Shown: positions 48,901 through 61,099 of the stretch, one piece after another
Position numbering within the stretch: position 1 is the first letter of the stretch
How the letters are laid out: the number at the start of each line of letters is the position of its first letter
DNA from: Cephalotus follicularis
Lineage: Eukaryota > Streptophyta > Magnoliopsida > Oxalidales > Cephalotaceae
Reading direction: 5' to 3'
Assembly (NCBI GenBank): GCA_001972305.1
Contig: BDDD01001619.1
Span: 379,627-443,626, forward strand
DNA length: 64,000 nt
Translations under genes and position numbers: made by a program
The notes under the pieces: generated by a model
What the model was told of the DNA's origin: nothing
Seen by the model: the letters and a program-made list of their open reading frames with translations, nothing else
Database searches by the model: none

Positions 48901-51900
48901 TGGCAAAGAAGCCTCTGGGAAGACAACTTTAGCGCTTCATGTTATCAAGGAAGCTCAAAATCGTGGAGGTTCTTACTAATTTTGTCTTCTCTACTTTCTG
49001 ATTCGGATTGTATGTGATATGACTTGCATTAAGCTTGATGTTAACTCGCTGTTGTAACTCATAGATCAGGAACTTGATGTAGATAACAAATCCTCTTGTT
49101 CTTGTCTTGCATTTAAAATCAATGCTGTCCTTTACATTCTTAGGTTTCATTAGGTTTACTTAACCAGGGCCGGTTGACTTAAGTGTTCAAATAAGGTTTG
49201 TTAGTTTAACTCATTGGGTCCACTTTGTTTATACATTTGCTGTGCTTAAGCAGACCAATCAGGCATTTTCTGAAAGGAAGGGCCTTTCTATATCGATCAA
49301 GGTCCTTTATTTAGCGGGAAAGGGATGAGTCAGTATTTGTGGGACCTTTATAATGTTGCTTGGAGGTCTCACATGCCAATTTCAGTTATTGTGAAATCTA
49401 CTGAAGATTTAAACTGGCATTGTGTTATCTTCTCTCTTTTCATATCTTTGTTGCTGCCCATGTAGAATCTACTCAAGGTTATTACTTGTGGACTATGGGC
49501 TGGAAGTCTCACTGGCTCATCAACTTTGTCCAAAATTTGGCTTACCTTTCAGGAAAGTTGACATTAAATGGAATAAATGTGACAAAAATAAAATTAAATA
49601 TCTCCTATGTGACTCAAGTAAAACAATTATTTTTCTGGCAGGAAACCAATAGAAATGTAATGAGACACTATCTAAATGGGCAGAAAGCACATGAAAGGAT
49701 TGTTTGTTAATGCATCACTTTAATTTTAATAAACTAAATATGGTGATATGGTTGAGATATAATTTTCTTGTTGTTTCAGAATTGATTTCTATAGAAAGTG
49801 ATTAAATTTCTCAGTGTTTTGTTCGTGTAAATGCCATTGCTTTTAGTTTCCTTTAGCTTATCAAAGCTGATTGACTTTGATCGAAGAAGCAGTGCACCTC
49901 TGATACATTTTAATGTTGACAATGGCAACTTGGTGTCAACTAATCTGCTGTTATGTTTGAAAATACTGTTTAAACAATATGTATAGATCAAAATATCCAT
50001 TATCATAAGTACTTTATTTATGAGATACATTTTTCTAAATCATGATAAATAAAAAAACTGTGCATTGTATTTCCTCTCTCATAGTAGTTTATAACCCTAA
50101 TGACCCACTTGTTTTTGTATCAGATCTTTTAGGTGCCTACGACCTGTATTAGTCCTGTTGCGATGTTTCTGCCAACATATTGTTTTCATGGCTTGATATA
50201 TTTATATATTATGGTTTTTATTTGCCTCAGCAAATAATCCTTTTGCAGGATATTGTGCTTATCTTGACGTAGAGAATGCACTGGACCCTTCACATGCAGA
50301 ATCAATAGGTGTAAACACAGAGAATCTTCTCATTTCGCATCCTGATTCCGCAGAAAATTTGCTTAGCATGGTTGATACACTAACTAAAAGTGAATCTGTA
50401 GATGTAATAGTGGTTGATAGTGTAAGTAATCACTTCTTACATACACACATGCACCTACGCATCTACTTTTGCCATCTCTTGTCAGAAAAATTGTAATGTC
50501 GTTTTAAGTTGTGCCTGTACCGCTCAGTTGTTAACCAGTTGATTATGACTTTCAAATTTGTGCTGTTATTTGTCTACAAATAAGATGTTCTAATTTTGGT
50601 TGGTTATGTTTGCTATCTTTGTGGTCTATTTTACAAACCAAAGTTGAGGCATGACCAAGTGATGTACCAGGTCATTTTAATTAGTAATTGATTGGACGGG
50701 GTTACCTTCATTTAAATGGAAAATAAATATGTAGACTTAGTTTTCTGCTACTCTTTATATGTGTGAGGAAACTTCAACCTTCCCCCCCATCAAGACAAAC
50801 CCATTTAACCTCAGCCAATATTATACTGCAGATCATCCCTCTGAATATAATTATTTAGGATGCTTAAATCTGATCCATGTCTGCATGTAGGTCTATTTAC
50901 CCACAAATGGACTATTCAGTTCTCTTCATAGCTGGGAAGGTGGAACCCTGAAATGTTAGGAACATGCTCCTATTACATTGCTGCAAACATGTGTGCTTGC
51001 TCATGTGGCATGACCCATGAACCGATTGCGAGGATATCATTATGCCAGCTCCTTGGATGGGCAATGAAATCTAAATATCTGACATAAATATTCTTGTGTT
51101 TGGTTCTCTTCTATGTAAATGATAGAGACACTTCATGGAGGAGGACAACAAAAGTTAGTGTACACGAATGGTTCACAGTACTGTAATGCTGCTATAGAAG
51201 CAATTTTTTGCTTAGTAGCTTTAGGTCTTTTTACTTCTCTGTTATTTTTTATTGGATGGTGAATATTAAAATTTTATTTGAACTTTAGAATTCAGTTTAG
51301 CTCTTCAAGTTTTAATCACATGAGGCTTTACAATTTTCATTGTTTATTGGTTTAGTCTCTACTGTTTGTCACTGTATGGTTTGGTTCTGCAGTTTATCAT
51401 AGATCACATCTTCTTTCTTGTTATCTTTTTATAGTTGCCTCTCCTGCTACATGAATGTGGATAACTAACAATTTATTATTTTGACTCTTTATATATATAT
51501 ATATATATATATATCTTCTGAACATTCAACCTTAGAATGCCGGCTCCTGCAGGTCGCTGCCCTTGTGCCCCAATGTGAAATTGATGTTTCGATAGGTTAC
51601 TCCCGCCAAGATATGCAATCACGAATAATGACTCAGGCACTTCGAAAAATTCATTCTTCGTTATGCCGTTCTCAAACCCTTATAATCTTCCTTAATCAGG
51701 TTGAGACCCTTTTACTACCCTCATTACAAGACTATGTAATATCTTTCCTTACCATCATTTTTTTCCCCATGTCCAGGTAAGATCACAAGTAAAATCAAGT
51801 CAATTTTTTGGGCGTCTGGATGAGGTCACTTGTGGTGGAAATGCCTTGAAATTTTATGCAGCTGTACGACTGAAAATGATAAGAACAGGATTGCTCAAGA

Positions 51901-52912
51901 CTGAGGATAAGGTAAATCTTCCTGTACGACGGGAGAAAAGTATGAATATTCTCTTAGGACCCTGGAATGAAAAAGAGCTGTGTGTCCTTGAAGTTACACC
52001 CATAAGCAAAATTATTGGCATAGCTCCCCTTGTTGCTGCTTTTTCAGTGCTTTGGTTTTGAGTTATGCTGTTAGATTAACTTTCTAGTCTGGATTTTTAG
52101 CTTTTCTAGGAGATTTTCTAGCTCACTACCACTGTTCTAGTGTCCTTTGGAAAATTTTGAGCACACAATATCTTATTTTGGCCATTAGGTTGATATTTGA
52201 TTGAAATTTGGAGGGAAAACTTCTTGCTGCATCTTAGATGAGTGAAGAGCCCATTTGTTCAATTATGGAGAAGGGTAAACCAAATCAAAAGGCATAAGGC
52301 CGTTCTAATTGAAATGGACGAGCAGGTCTCATGCCTGGCTAATATGAACTGTTCAACAAAGCTCCCGTGATTTCAGTCTTATATTCTGCATAAAGCTTCA
52401 AATTGTAGTTAGCTTCTGTCTCTGGACAATTTTACAATGACGGACTTAGGACCTTTGTTTCTCAATTTAGCTCAGTTTTATTCAATTCTCTTCACCTTTG
52501 TTTCTCAATTTAGCTCAGTTTTATTCAATTCTCTTCACGTGACTACTTTTGTCATTAGAATTTTTAACTATCTACTTTAAATCAGTGAGGTTAAATTGCT
52601 AGTGTTTTTTTTTTCCAGATAACTGGTCTTGGGGTTTGTGTTGAAGTGGTTAAAAATAAACTGGCACCTGCAAAGAAAAAAGCGGAATTGGGGATTCAGT
52701 TTGGAAAAGGCTTTTGCTGTGCATCTGAGGTTTTGCAGTTGGCTTGTGAACATGGAGTCATCAGTAATGAAGGATGCAACTATTTAATATTAGGAGAGGT
52801 TTTTAGTGGTAAACATGCTGCAGAACATTATCTGGCAGAAAATGATGGGGCTCTTGATGAGATAGTCAAAATCTTAAGGGGACTTATTTTTGGTACGAAA
52901 GATAACCATTGA
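42958..52912 (+). CDS. RECA3: Mitochondrial-type RecA recombinase, RECA3-like (8 exons)
   Basis: RecA strand-exchange ATPase, expected in mitochondria where plant RECA3 limits recombination between short repeats. Exons by phase and GT-AG sites: 42,958-43,026; 43,517-43,577; 44,493-44,710; 48,881-48,968; 50,249-50,421; 51,553-51,699; 51,777-51,911; 52,619-52,912 (TGA). Total 1,185 nt, 394 residues; Arabidopsis RECA3 is about the same size. The N-terminus [20 protein letters not shown] is rich in S and R without acidic residues, as in a mitochondrial presequence. Walker A is [12 protein letters not shown] (exon 4); the catalytic glutamate lies in [10 protein letters not shown] (exon 5); Walker B is VDVIVVDS; loop L2 and [16 protein letters not shown] are in exon 7. 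The C-terminus is short, lacking the long acidic tail of RECA2/bacterial RecA, which fits RECA3. FECDDLYDD before the core is also RECA3-like. The start ATG is the first that gives an open frame; the preceding ATG (42,953) stops at once. Exons 1-2 are the least certain. No frame break seen. Confidence 0.9.
44977..44995. repeat. (GT)n microsatellite in intron 3
   Basis: About nine GT units in the third intron of the recA-like gene. Confidence 0.85.
46083..46127. repeat. Short direct duplication in intron 3
   Basis: Two nearby copies of tggaacacattggcagctgt separated by ttgagg; a small local duplication just left of the solo LTR. Confidence 0.8.
46361..46365. repeat. Target-site duplication ttttg (left)
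   Basis: ttttg precedes the intronic solo LTR and recurs at 48,741-48,745 just after it. Confidence 0.92.
46366..48740 (+). mobile_element. Solo LTR of a Gypsy-type element inside recA intron 3
   Basis: 2,375-bp block, tgtaatgacc to ggggacgttaca, flanked by the perfect 5-bp duplication ttttg. No coding domain inside. It holds a G-rich segment (46,459-46,560), a cluster of gcgtcgacgc / ccgacgacgctt words (46,610-46,960), a TATA-like cctatatagatatg near 47,195, and a long AT-rich downstream half with degenerate atgttttatgaa repeats (47,640-48,000). The termini and length fit Tekay/Del-type Gypsy LTRs (inference). Without it the intron would be about 1.8 kb rather than 4.2 kb. Confidence 0.92.
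51489..51513. repeat. (TA)n microsatellite in intron 5
   Basis: Twelve or so TA units about 40 bases upstream of the exon 6 acceptor. Confidence 0.85.
52452..52537. repeat. Exact 43-bp tandem duplication in intron 7
   Basis: Two head-to-tail copies of a 43-base unit beginning cctttgtttctcaattta, identical by eye, about 80 bases before the exon 8 acceptor. Confidence 0.9.
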
Positions 52913-53625
52913 TGATTACGGACTAGCTTATCTGTATTCGAACATAATCGTGTAGCAAAGGAGTCAGGCGAAATCAAATAGAGAACTTCAAATTGGTTAT
53001 TGACCACATCACCAGCATAAACACCCATGCTAGGCAGAATTGGATTATTATCAGTGACATCTCAGAGACGATTTGGTGAGATTAGGAAACGTAAACTTGT
53101 TCCAAGAAGCAAATGGGGTAGTGGATTTTCTTACTGGTTTGGGCACATGAAATGACAATACAATGGGAGAACAGATTTTGAGCGAGTTGGGAAAAGTTGA
53201 TGGTGAAGATCAAATGGGAGTAGCATTTCTTCGAATCTTATTTATACGTTAAACAATTTCTTATGCACGTGTGTGGAATGATTATGTCATGAAAAAATTT
53301 GTTGCAAATATATTTTCTTATTCCATCAAAGCTTTCTACAAAGCTATGACATGAGCCTACAGAAAGCTACAATATGGAAGATCATCTCTTTGCAGACAGA
53401 TTTTTGGGTGTACACGCCATGACATATTTATATTGGGGGCATTAGGGCACATGAACCCTGTGAAAATTTGGATTTTAATTGATTTTTTTTTTTAATTTAA
53501 TATGATACTCAGGAAAATTTTATTAATAAAACGATTAAGACTTAAAAATTTGGACCGGAGAGGAGGGTGGGCAGCGTACAAATTTGATTGATTGACTCGT
53601 GTCAGTTGGCATGTGTGATTGAGCG
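52913..53625. other. 3' flank of the recA-like gene
   Basis: Contains the presumed 3' UTR. No clear AATAAA is seen near the stop; an aataaa at about 53,524 is far for a 3' UTR. The stretch near 53,435-53,470 (gggggcattagggcacatgaaccctgtg) looks like a transposon edge but has no partner here. Confidence 0.4.
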
Positions 53626-53679
53626 GTGACTTGCCTCTTCTCTCTCTCTCTCTCTCTCGCTATCCTTTTGCTTCTTCTC

Positions 53680-53833
53680 ATGGCTCGATCGTCATCGTTG
53701 ATTCTGTGCTTGTACCTCCGATCTTCGCTGCTCTTGCCTGTACTCTTCGTTTTCCTTTTGTCAGGTTCGTTTAGGTCTTACTTTTACAAGATAATAGACC
53801 TTATTTTCGGGGGGACAGAACAAAATAAAAGCT
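53680..53833 (+). CDS. Possible orphan first exon with signal peptide
   Basis: After a 20-base (CT)n tract typical of plant 5' UTRs comes an ATG with ARSSSLILCLYLRSSLLLPV then LFVFLLSG, a classic hydrophobic signal peptide. It is followed by a possible splice donor (tcag|gttcg, about 53,764) or by a short read-through frame to a stop at 53,833; an in-frame upstream ATG exists at 53,626. No continuing exon is visible before the solo LTR at 54,150. It could be a truncated gene for a secreted peptide or a chance frame. Confidence 0.3.
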
Positions 53834-54149
53834 AGGATGACTTAACTGTTTGAGCTTGCAAAAGAAACAATGGAGCATAGCAAAGATCATACATTTATGT
53901 ACATTCTATTCCCTTATAAAGGAGAAAGAAACAAAAAAGTGACCAGTATTTAAATACTTAGGCTTAACACTGAAACTATTGGGAAAAGCATAAGCAATAC
54001 CATTACAAAAATTAAAATTATAAGCCCCACATGAAAAGTTAAAATTATCAAACTATATAGCACCCACTAATCAGTGAGAATATATGAAAAGTTAAAATTA
54101 TCAAACTATATAGCAATTGACAGTATATAGGGCCAACCAGAAAGATGAT

Positions 54150-56876
54150 TGTAATCGTGAGTTTGGCCCCATGACTCGACATATGATAATCTGTATAATC
54201 ATTATCATCATCATAAAATTTAAACTTAAATTAAACAATAAACATAATCATTTATTTAATGTATGGATATACAGACTCATTTCGATACATCATAAATGCA
54301 CTACTATAACCAGCAGGTAAAATAAATAAATAAATATTTATTTATTTCTTGCAATTTGATCATAAAGCGCATCGTCGAGGAGGAGGAGCTTACGATATCT
54401 TTATCCTTGGTGCTGCTGCGATGTGCCTCCACTACCTGTTCCAGTACCTGGCCTATTCAAAGGAATGGGTCAGCAACCCTGAGGGGTTGTGTAGGTTGCC
54501 ACATATACGGGCACATACCAGAGGAAACAACAATACAAGCAAAGGAGAAAATAAATATGCATGCCTACATGAATACAGATCAAAATCCATAACATAACAT
54601 TTCACTTCCTTTGTCCTCGGACTACTCTACTCAACCATACATATCAATCACATACAGAGGAGTCTAGTCCGGTCATCCTATGGTATAGTAAGTATACAAG
54701 GTTCACCTTTAGACTCACCAGTCCAAGGTATTCTCCTCTAGGTTCACATGCTGAAAGGAATTCGCCCTTTACTCACCTGCTCTGCGGTTCACCCTTTGGA
54801 TCACCAGCTCTAGCGGAATTCACCCTTAGGTTCACCATTGGCGGATTCGCCCGAGATCACCAGCCTCGCGGAGTTCACCCCTTAGGCTCACATGCTCGGC
54901 GGAATTCTCCCATGTTGGGCTCACCAGCCTGGGACCATCTACTAAGTCTTTTCCTTTTTCATTCCATTTTCTAATTCTATTTACTTCCCTTAATTATTTC
55001 CCTTTTATTCCATTAGCATACTAAGTCCATTTCTTTAGCCAGACCAGGGCTCACCATTGTGCATAGCACTTTCCATGCACAAGGTTCACCTCCGCATTAC
55101 TTGCATGGTACATGCAAAGACAACATCACATAATAATCTGCCCGCGTCGCATACATATACTTAGGCAAACATCCTTTCCTTTCGCGGGCGCATACACATA
55201 CTATCCTTTCTTGCTCCTTGAGAACGAACGCATGCACGCACAATCAAGTGCTAAGGACGAATGCAAGGTTTACACGCCAGGGGACGAATGTGTATTCCTA
55301 TATCATTGCCTTAACTGGCGAACGCGTGCTGAAGATGCATGCCAGGGGACATATTCATACCACTATTCCATTTCCTTCTCTAACGAGCTCATGCAAGGAG
55401 TACCCACCAGGAAACAACAATAACGTTGGCGCATGCTCGGCTAGTGGCAAGGGAGAACTTAGCGTCGTCACCAGCTCAGGCGAAGGCAGAGGAGATCTTA
55501 GCGCCGTTGGAGACCATGCTCGGGCAGCATGGAAGTTGGGAGCAAGACTCCTCTGGCATTGGAACCCTAGGCGAGTAACTCCCCAAGTATTCAACCATGG
55601 CACCTCAGCATGGCTTCGGGTCCCTCCGGCATATCACCTATGGCGTCATCACCTTGGGCACATGGCTACCCAGGCATTGACAGAGGAGATCGGGCATGTC
55701 TGCCCTGGCATCACATCTCCTCGAGTGCATGTCACCCCGGGCATCGTCTCCTCTGGCTCAGGTCTTCCCTGGTGTCACTTCTCCTTTGGCGCATGTCGTC
55801 TGAGCATGGACAGTGGAGCTCGGGCGTTAGCCTCAAGTATGGAACTTGGGCATCACCACTTTCATTCTTTCCAAGGGCATATGCAGTGCGTTGGGCTCCT
55901 CGGGCGTCATGCATTTCATGCCTTGGACGCATGATCTTTGCTCGCCGACGATAGAGGGAGCTTGGTGCCTGGCAGTGAAGGCGCGGTAAGTCGCCATGCC
56001 CGGACGCATTGTCAGGAGGGGCTCGATCTCCATCTCGGGACCTATTGCAATGACGCCTACGTTCATTTTGCGCTGTTGGCGCACACCAGGAGGAAGCACC
56101 GGGGGCGAGACGCTCATGGTTTACGCGTGTAGACGTGTATGTTGCATTATAACAGATGACGCGCTCAACAATAATATAACTCATATAATTACAAACAACA
56201 AAACCATAACATAAAAGCAAGCAAGCAATGGGCGCACACAGAAGACAAACATCCACAATCACACACACAAGTTGGTAGGCACTCGGATATAGAGTAACCT
56301 ACATGGGGTAAAGGTTGAAAACGAAGATCTTCAAATCTGAACTTCCTTTGAGCTGGGTCTGCTACACTTTAGCTTTGTCAAATTCTCCTTCTTCCTTGCA
56401 CCCCTCTAGCTCCCAAGGAATGGTATTTATACCATCGAAGTGCAGGAGACATGGGGCTCCATGGACAACACCCATTTTGTCTCCTTCTTCCCACTCTCTC
56501 ATTCTCTCGATTTCTCTAGAATAAGGTGTGCAAGAGATGACCAAAGTTGTAGCTCTTTGTCCTATTCTCCTTTTATACTTGCCATTGGAAGAGTCTAGAA
56601 TTCTTGAGAGAATTCTCACGGTGAAGGCCATACTTGGACTTGGGTCAGCCTCCTCCACTTGGGCCAAATTACACTTTCCATATACAAGCCCAAAAATCCA
56701 ATTACTACATTAAATCCAGCCCAAGGAGAAAAACATATTCTCTTTAGCACAAGTTCACAAATTATATTCCATTAAGGCCCAAATAATTATTTCATAAAAT
56801 TCGGGCTCAGTCCAAAAGGAAGGAAAACAATTACAAAGCCCATTAATAATTCTTTATAATATTTAGGGCTCTTACA
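54150..56876 (-). mobile_element. Solo LTR of the Tekay/Del family, minus orientation
   Basis: Reverse-complement copy of the long 3' LTR at 16,995-19,570. It ends (on +) atttagggctcttaca and starts near tgtaatcgtgag, with the ggtgaac array at 54,700-54,930 and the shared segments around 54,390-54,660. aagat follows at 56,877-56,881 and also occurs at 54,142-54,146, three bases short of the expected left edge, so a target duplication is likely but not perfect. No internal coding region, so a solo LTR. The open frames at 55,110-56,270 lie within it. Confidence 0.88.
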
Positions 56877-56898
56877 AAGATAATAATAAATAAATGTA

Positions 56899-57110
56899 TC
56901 ACGAAGATCTGTACTGAGGAAGACCCATGACATCAGCCTGATAGGCTTTGGAGCACAAGATTGGGAGGTGACCTAACTCAAATATGACTATGTCCTTTAT
57001 AGAATGTCCATGGGTAGCTAATCTGTCTGTAATACCATTACCTTCCCTGAACACTTGATGTATCATTATAGAAGCTGGGAGGACTGATCTAGAAGCTCGT
57101 AATTGGATTT
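56899..57110 (-). pseudogene. LINE-type RNase H fragment
   Basis: The minus strand reads MIHQVFREGNGITDRLATHG followed by HSIKDIVIFELGHLPILCSK and a TGA at 56,899-56,901. The FREGN...DRLA phrase is the last conserved segment of the RNase H domain at the end of plant LINE ORF2 (and of related stand-alone RNase H genes). Only this C-terminal piece remains; the solo LTR was inserted just 3' of it. Confidence 0.78.
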
Positions 57111-57411
57111 TAATTGATATTTATAAAAAATTTGATATAATTTTGGTTTTCGTCTTTTAGTGTCAAAATCTTTATTTATTTATTTATTTATTTTTGTGTG
57201 ACACCATCTTTTTTTCCCCCTTCTTTTTAGTGGCTTTGTCCCTTCTGCTTACTTCAAAAGTTGTTTTATATTTTAGTTATGGAAGTGACAATATATCTTC
57301 AAAAACAAATGCCTTCCTAAGTCTATAGTCTTTAGGTGCAACTTGGGAAGTAAATTTGATTTAGGAATACCTTGGTTAATTTACGAGGGTCTATGCTAGC
57401 AGAATGCGAGT
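57111..57411. other. Unassigned AT-rich stretch with (TTTA)n
   Basis: No frame of interest. A short tttatttatttattt tract is at 57,172-57,195. Confidence 0.5.
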
Positions 57412-57617
57412 ACTATGATTTTTAGAGGAACAACTCGGATTGTGCCGAGATGGTTCTGGTCGTCCTGTCTGAGATACACCCAATGGGCAAGGGAACTCGG
57501 TTCAAAACCAAGATGTTTTGCTAACCTATTCGACCGAGAAGCACATAACTTTCCAGGGAACTCGGTTGGAAACCGAGATGTATTACTAGACTTTTGACCG
57601 AGAAGCACATAACTAGT
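57412..57617. repeat. Diverged ctcggtt...aaccgag repeat units
   Basis: Three related units, about 65-75 bases apart, with aactcggttggaaaccgag-like hairpins and gaccgagaagcacataact. They appear to be a diverged edge of the 83-bp array that follows. Confidence 0.75.
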
Positions 57618-58196
57618 CAGGAAACTCGGTTGGCAACCGAGTTGGTTTATGTCTCGGATTAGGGACTTCAATAATTTCATCCGAGTATCCTAAAAGATAG
57701 CAAGACAACTCGGTATTGAATTGAGTTGGATTATGTCTCAGATTATGGACTTCAGTAAGTCCGTCCGAGTACCCTTACTATAGCAAGACAACTAGGTATT
57801 GAACCCAATTGGTTTATGTCTTAGATTATGGACTCTAGTAAGTCCATCGGAGTACCCCAACTATAGCAAGACAACTCAGTATTGAACCAAGTTCATTTAT
57901 GTCTCAGATTATGGACTCTAGTAAGTCCATCTAACTACCCCAGTTATAGCAAGACAACTCGATATTGAACCAAGTTAATTTATGTCTCAGATTATGGACT
58001 CCAGAAGGTCTATTCGAGTACCCCAGTTATGTCAAGAAAACTCAGTATTGAATCGAGTTGGTTTATGTCTCTAATTATGGACTTAAGTAAGTCCATCCAA
58101 GTACCCCAGTTATAGCAAGACAACTCAGTATTGAACCGAGTTGGTTTATGTCTCAGATTATAGACTTTAGTAAGTCCATCCGAGTACCCTAGCTAT
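57618..58196. repeat. 83-bp tandem array
   Basis: About seven head-to-tail units. The word caagacaact or its variants starts at 57,701, 57,784, 57,867, 57,950, 58,033 and 58,116, exactly 83 bases apart each time. Each unit carries an inverted repeat actcggtattgaaccgagt and a second, weaker one around gactt...agtcc. Ends at the Copia LTR. Confidence 0.95.
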
Positions 58197-59979
58197 TGTT
58201 AGAGATAAAGTTCTGCAAGTCAGTGCTGAGCTTGTATTTACTCTATCTTGTGTAAAACGATTTATAAATTCAATAAAAATGTTTATGTTTTATCAATGGC
58301 TATAAGTTCATTTTCTTTAATACATGATTAATAATAAATGAATGTCTTGGAATAAAGTTAAAGAACCAAGCTCATGATGAGATCATGATGTGAGAGTTGG
58401 AATCTCGACATACTTTATTTCGAATATTCCTGGTTGTAGGATTGACACTCAGGGCATGATCAATCCGGATAAACCAGCACGTACTGTCAGATCGGTAAGC
58501 AGAGGGTGACTGATCTCACACTTACTCGCATGGACGATGCTATGACAACTACGTGGGTGCTCATTGATTAATGAGTTCACTGAAGGTGACTGAAAATAGA
58601 ATATATGTATGAAGTTTTACTTACATGTCAGACAGAATTCTAGTTTTACAACAATGCATGTGGTCCTTGGACATGAGCCGTCACTAGATGTCTTGTGCAT
58701 AGGGTGCTGTATTTTGATTGTGCTTAAATACATATTCAATGAAGTGTATACATGCATTAGTTGGACATAATACGTTTATGTATGGAGACATGTGAACGCG
58801 CAATAACGAATCCATTGCTTCTAATAAAAGAAGATTATGCTCAGGATGATTTTCGTTAGCGATATAGTGCCTGGCCAGGCTAGCCATGATATCAAGTGTC
58901 TGATATCATTTGTAAAATATTAGAGGACCTCTAATATTATTTAAGGCTGACGAAAGATAGTCACGAGACTAAAGATTAAATTATTGGGGTCTGACATAAT
59001 CCGTACCCTAGATTTAATCACAGTATTGTCAGTGGAGGGACTATACATGCATGTACCTGTAAATAGTGGTTTGCAGATAATTTATATTACCTAGGGGTCA
59101 TTATGCATTGCTAGATGTCGATGTCAACCTGAAGGATGCCCGAGATTAAATTGAAAAATTATTCTTTGAAGAAAAGAATTAAAAGAGTTTAAATTCAAAA
59201 AGTCTGAGAAAGTATTTTCTTTTTATGTAATAATAAATACTTAATCGGATAATTGTGAGTGTCGCAATTTAATCCTACGGCCAGCGTAATAGTGAACCCA
59301 TAGGGTCACACACAATACATGTCGATATTTCTAACACCGTTATGAGAGAAAAATAATTAGGATAATTATTTTCTAATTATATTTAATGAGATTAAATGAC
59401 CTTAATGATGATTAAGGAAAATAACTAATCTAAAAGGAAAGGAATTCCTTTTAAGGAAGAGAGTTGGTTACATAAGGAAAGCTGACTAAATAAGGAGACT
59501 AAGAGATAAGGTTTATCAGATTTTGGCTAGCACCAGAATAGATAACACGTTTTCTCTTAATATAAGGAAGAACACGTTTTCTCCTCTCAAGAAGCCGGCC
59601 TCTCTCCTTCTCTCTGACGGCATCATACCTGCAAATCAAGAGTTGAAGCTTGAGAAGCTTGGTGTTGGAGATTGAAGCTTTGTGTGGATACCTTGGAGGC
59701 CTTCTATCCTTGGAGGCTATAACCGTTCAAAGAAACAATAGAACCTGTGCTTTCGGAAGCAAGAAGACGCAAAGGAAGGAAGGAGTCGCTCCAATCATGT
59801 GAGTTAATTACGCCCGCTCCTCCTTATTGATATCTGTATATCTAATTGTATATGTATGGGCAAAGATCCTGCGAATGAATCATATGGCTTGATGATCATG
59901 AGATGATAGCACAATAGACATATATTAGGATTGTATGCATCTAGATATTTTATTGTTTGATCACCATAAGGTTACAACA
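58197..59979 (+). repeat. 5' LTR of the right-end Copia
   Basis: 1,783 bp, tgttagagataaag to aggttacaaca. It is followed within a few bases by tgatatcagagagg (59,983-59,996), a tRNA-Met-type primer site variant. The left flank is gctat; the right duplication lies outside the window. Confidence 0.8.
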
Positions 59980-60099
59980 AAATGATATCAGAGAGGTTTT
60001 GATGCATATATACAGTTAGAATCGTGTTGTTAATGATATGTTGAATTGTTTGGGTTAACTCCATGAGACGGAAGCATGAGATGCGATTGCATAATTTCT

Positions 60100-60370
60100 T
60101 GTAACTGCGCAACTGTCAACGGTTTTGAGCAAACCGTCGACACTTAGACGTTACCGCTGTCGATCAAAAGCGCAGTTAAGCGTTAAGTGCTAAGTAAACT
60201 GTCGACACTTAAGCGTTAGGTGCTGACAGTTTGAGAAAACTATTGACGCTTATGGCTTAAAAAAAGTATTTGTACTAAGGCGCGGAAAGGCTACGCAAAG
60301 CGTTGACGCAAATGTTGACGCTTAACCAAACACCGTCGATGTTTATGTCAAAAGCGTCGACTATTCGACT
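60100..60370. repeat. Cluster of gtcgac-type words in the Copia leader
   Basis: About ten words such as ccgtcgacactt, aagcgtcgac, ctgtcgacact, gttgacgctt within 270 bases. They resemble the gcgtcgacgc clusters in two other LTRs of this window. Confidence 0.75.
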
Positions 60371-61099
60371 CAAAATTTAGAAAAAGAGTTTTTCTTAATT
60401 ACCCAATTAATTGTCTATGTTTATAGAAGCATATCTATCAAGGTTATCAGGTAATTCAATGAGATTGAATTATAATTTTGCATGATTGTTAGGGTTATGG
60501 ACTTGACCTAATTTGTCTTATTTAATTCAATTGTTGAATGTATGTTTTATATTCATAATTTTTAGGTTGTGATATTTTGAGACATGTGTGTCTCTCTTCT
60601 CTCTCTTGATTTTTATCCTTAATTCTTCTCTACCTCCTTGTAACTCCCCTTGATTTAATTCAAGTTTTCTGTAGTTTATAGTTAGTTTATGTAATTGAAG
60701 AGCGATCGAGTGTCGCAGCAAAAGCAAGTTTGGGAAGAACAAAGATATTACAAGACCCATGCATGTATGGGAGTAAATGTATGATTGTAATAACATAACT
60801 AGGAATGAGACCATCAGCTTGTTTGAGAGTCAAACAAGTTGTAGTAGTAAAGTCCATAACCTGCCATTAGTTTATAATATGTATGTGATGCATGTCTAAA
60901 TTACATTCTAGAGGTTCCAACGGCCTCTCCATTATATGCCATCTACCTGTAATTTGATTAATAACGAGTTGGCTAATAATAAAGTTATTATTATTCCTCA
61001 TTTATCCCATGATATCAAGTTAAAGCGAAACGGGCACAAGATAGTGTTTGGTCTTTGCCTTCCGCCATTACAACTCATATAGATGCTCTTGGAAATTGC

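Noticed and set aside
49420-49710. 96-codon frame between recA exons 4 and 5 as an additional exon
   Set aside because: It has no RecA similarity; exons 4 and 5 join in phase without it and RecA homologues have no insertion there.
42958-52912. Plastid or bacterial contaminant recA
   Set aside because: GT-AG introns, short C-terminus and RECA3-type N-terminal region indicate a nuclear gene for a mitochondrial protein.
55110-56270. Long open frames on both strands (up to 238 aa)
   Set aside because: They lie in the GC-rich middle of a solo LTR that also exists at 16,995-19,570; no domain and no codon-like pattern.
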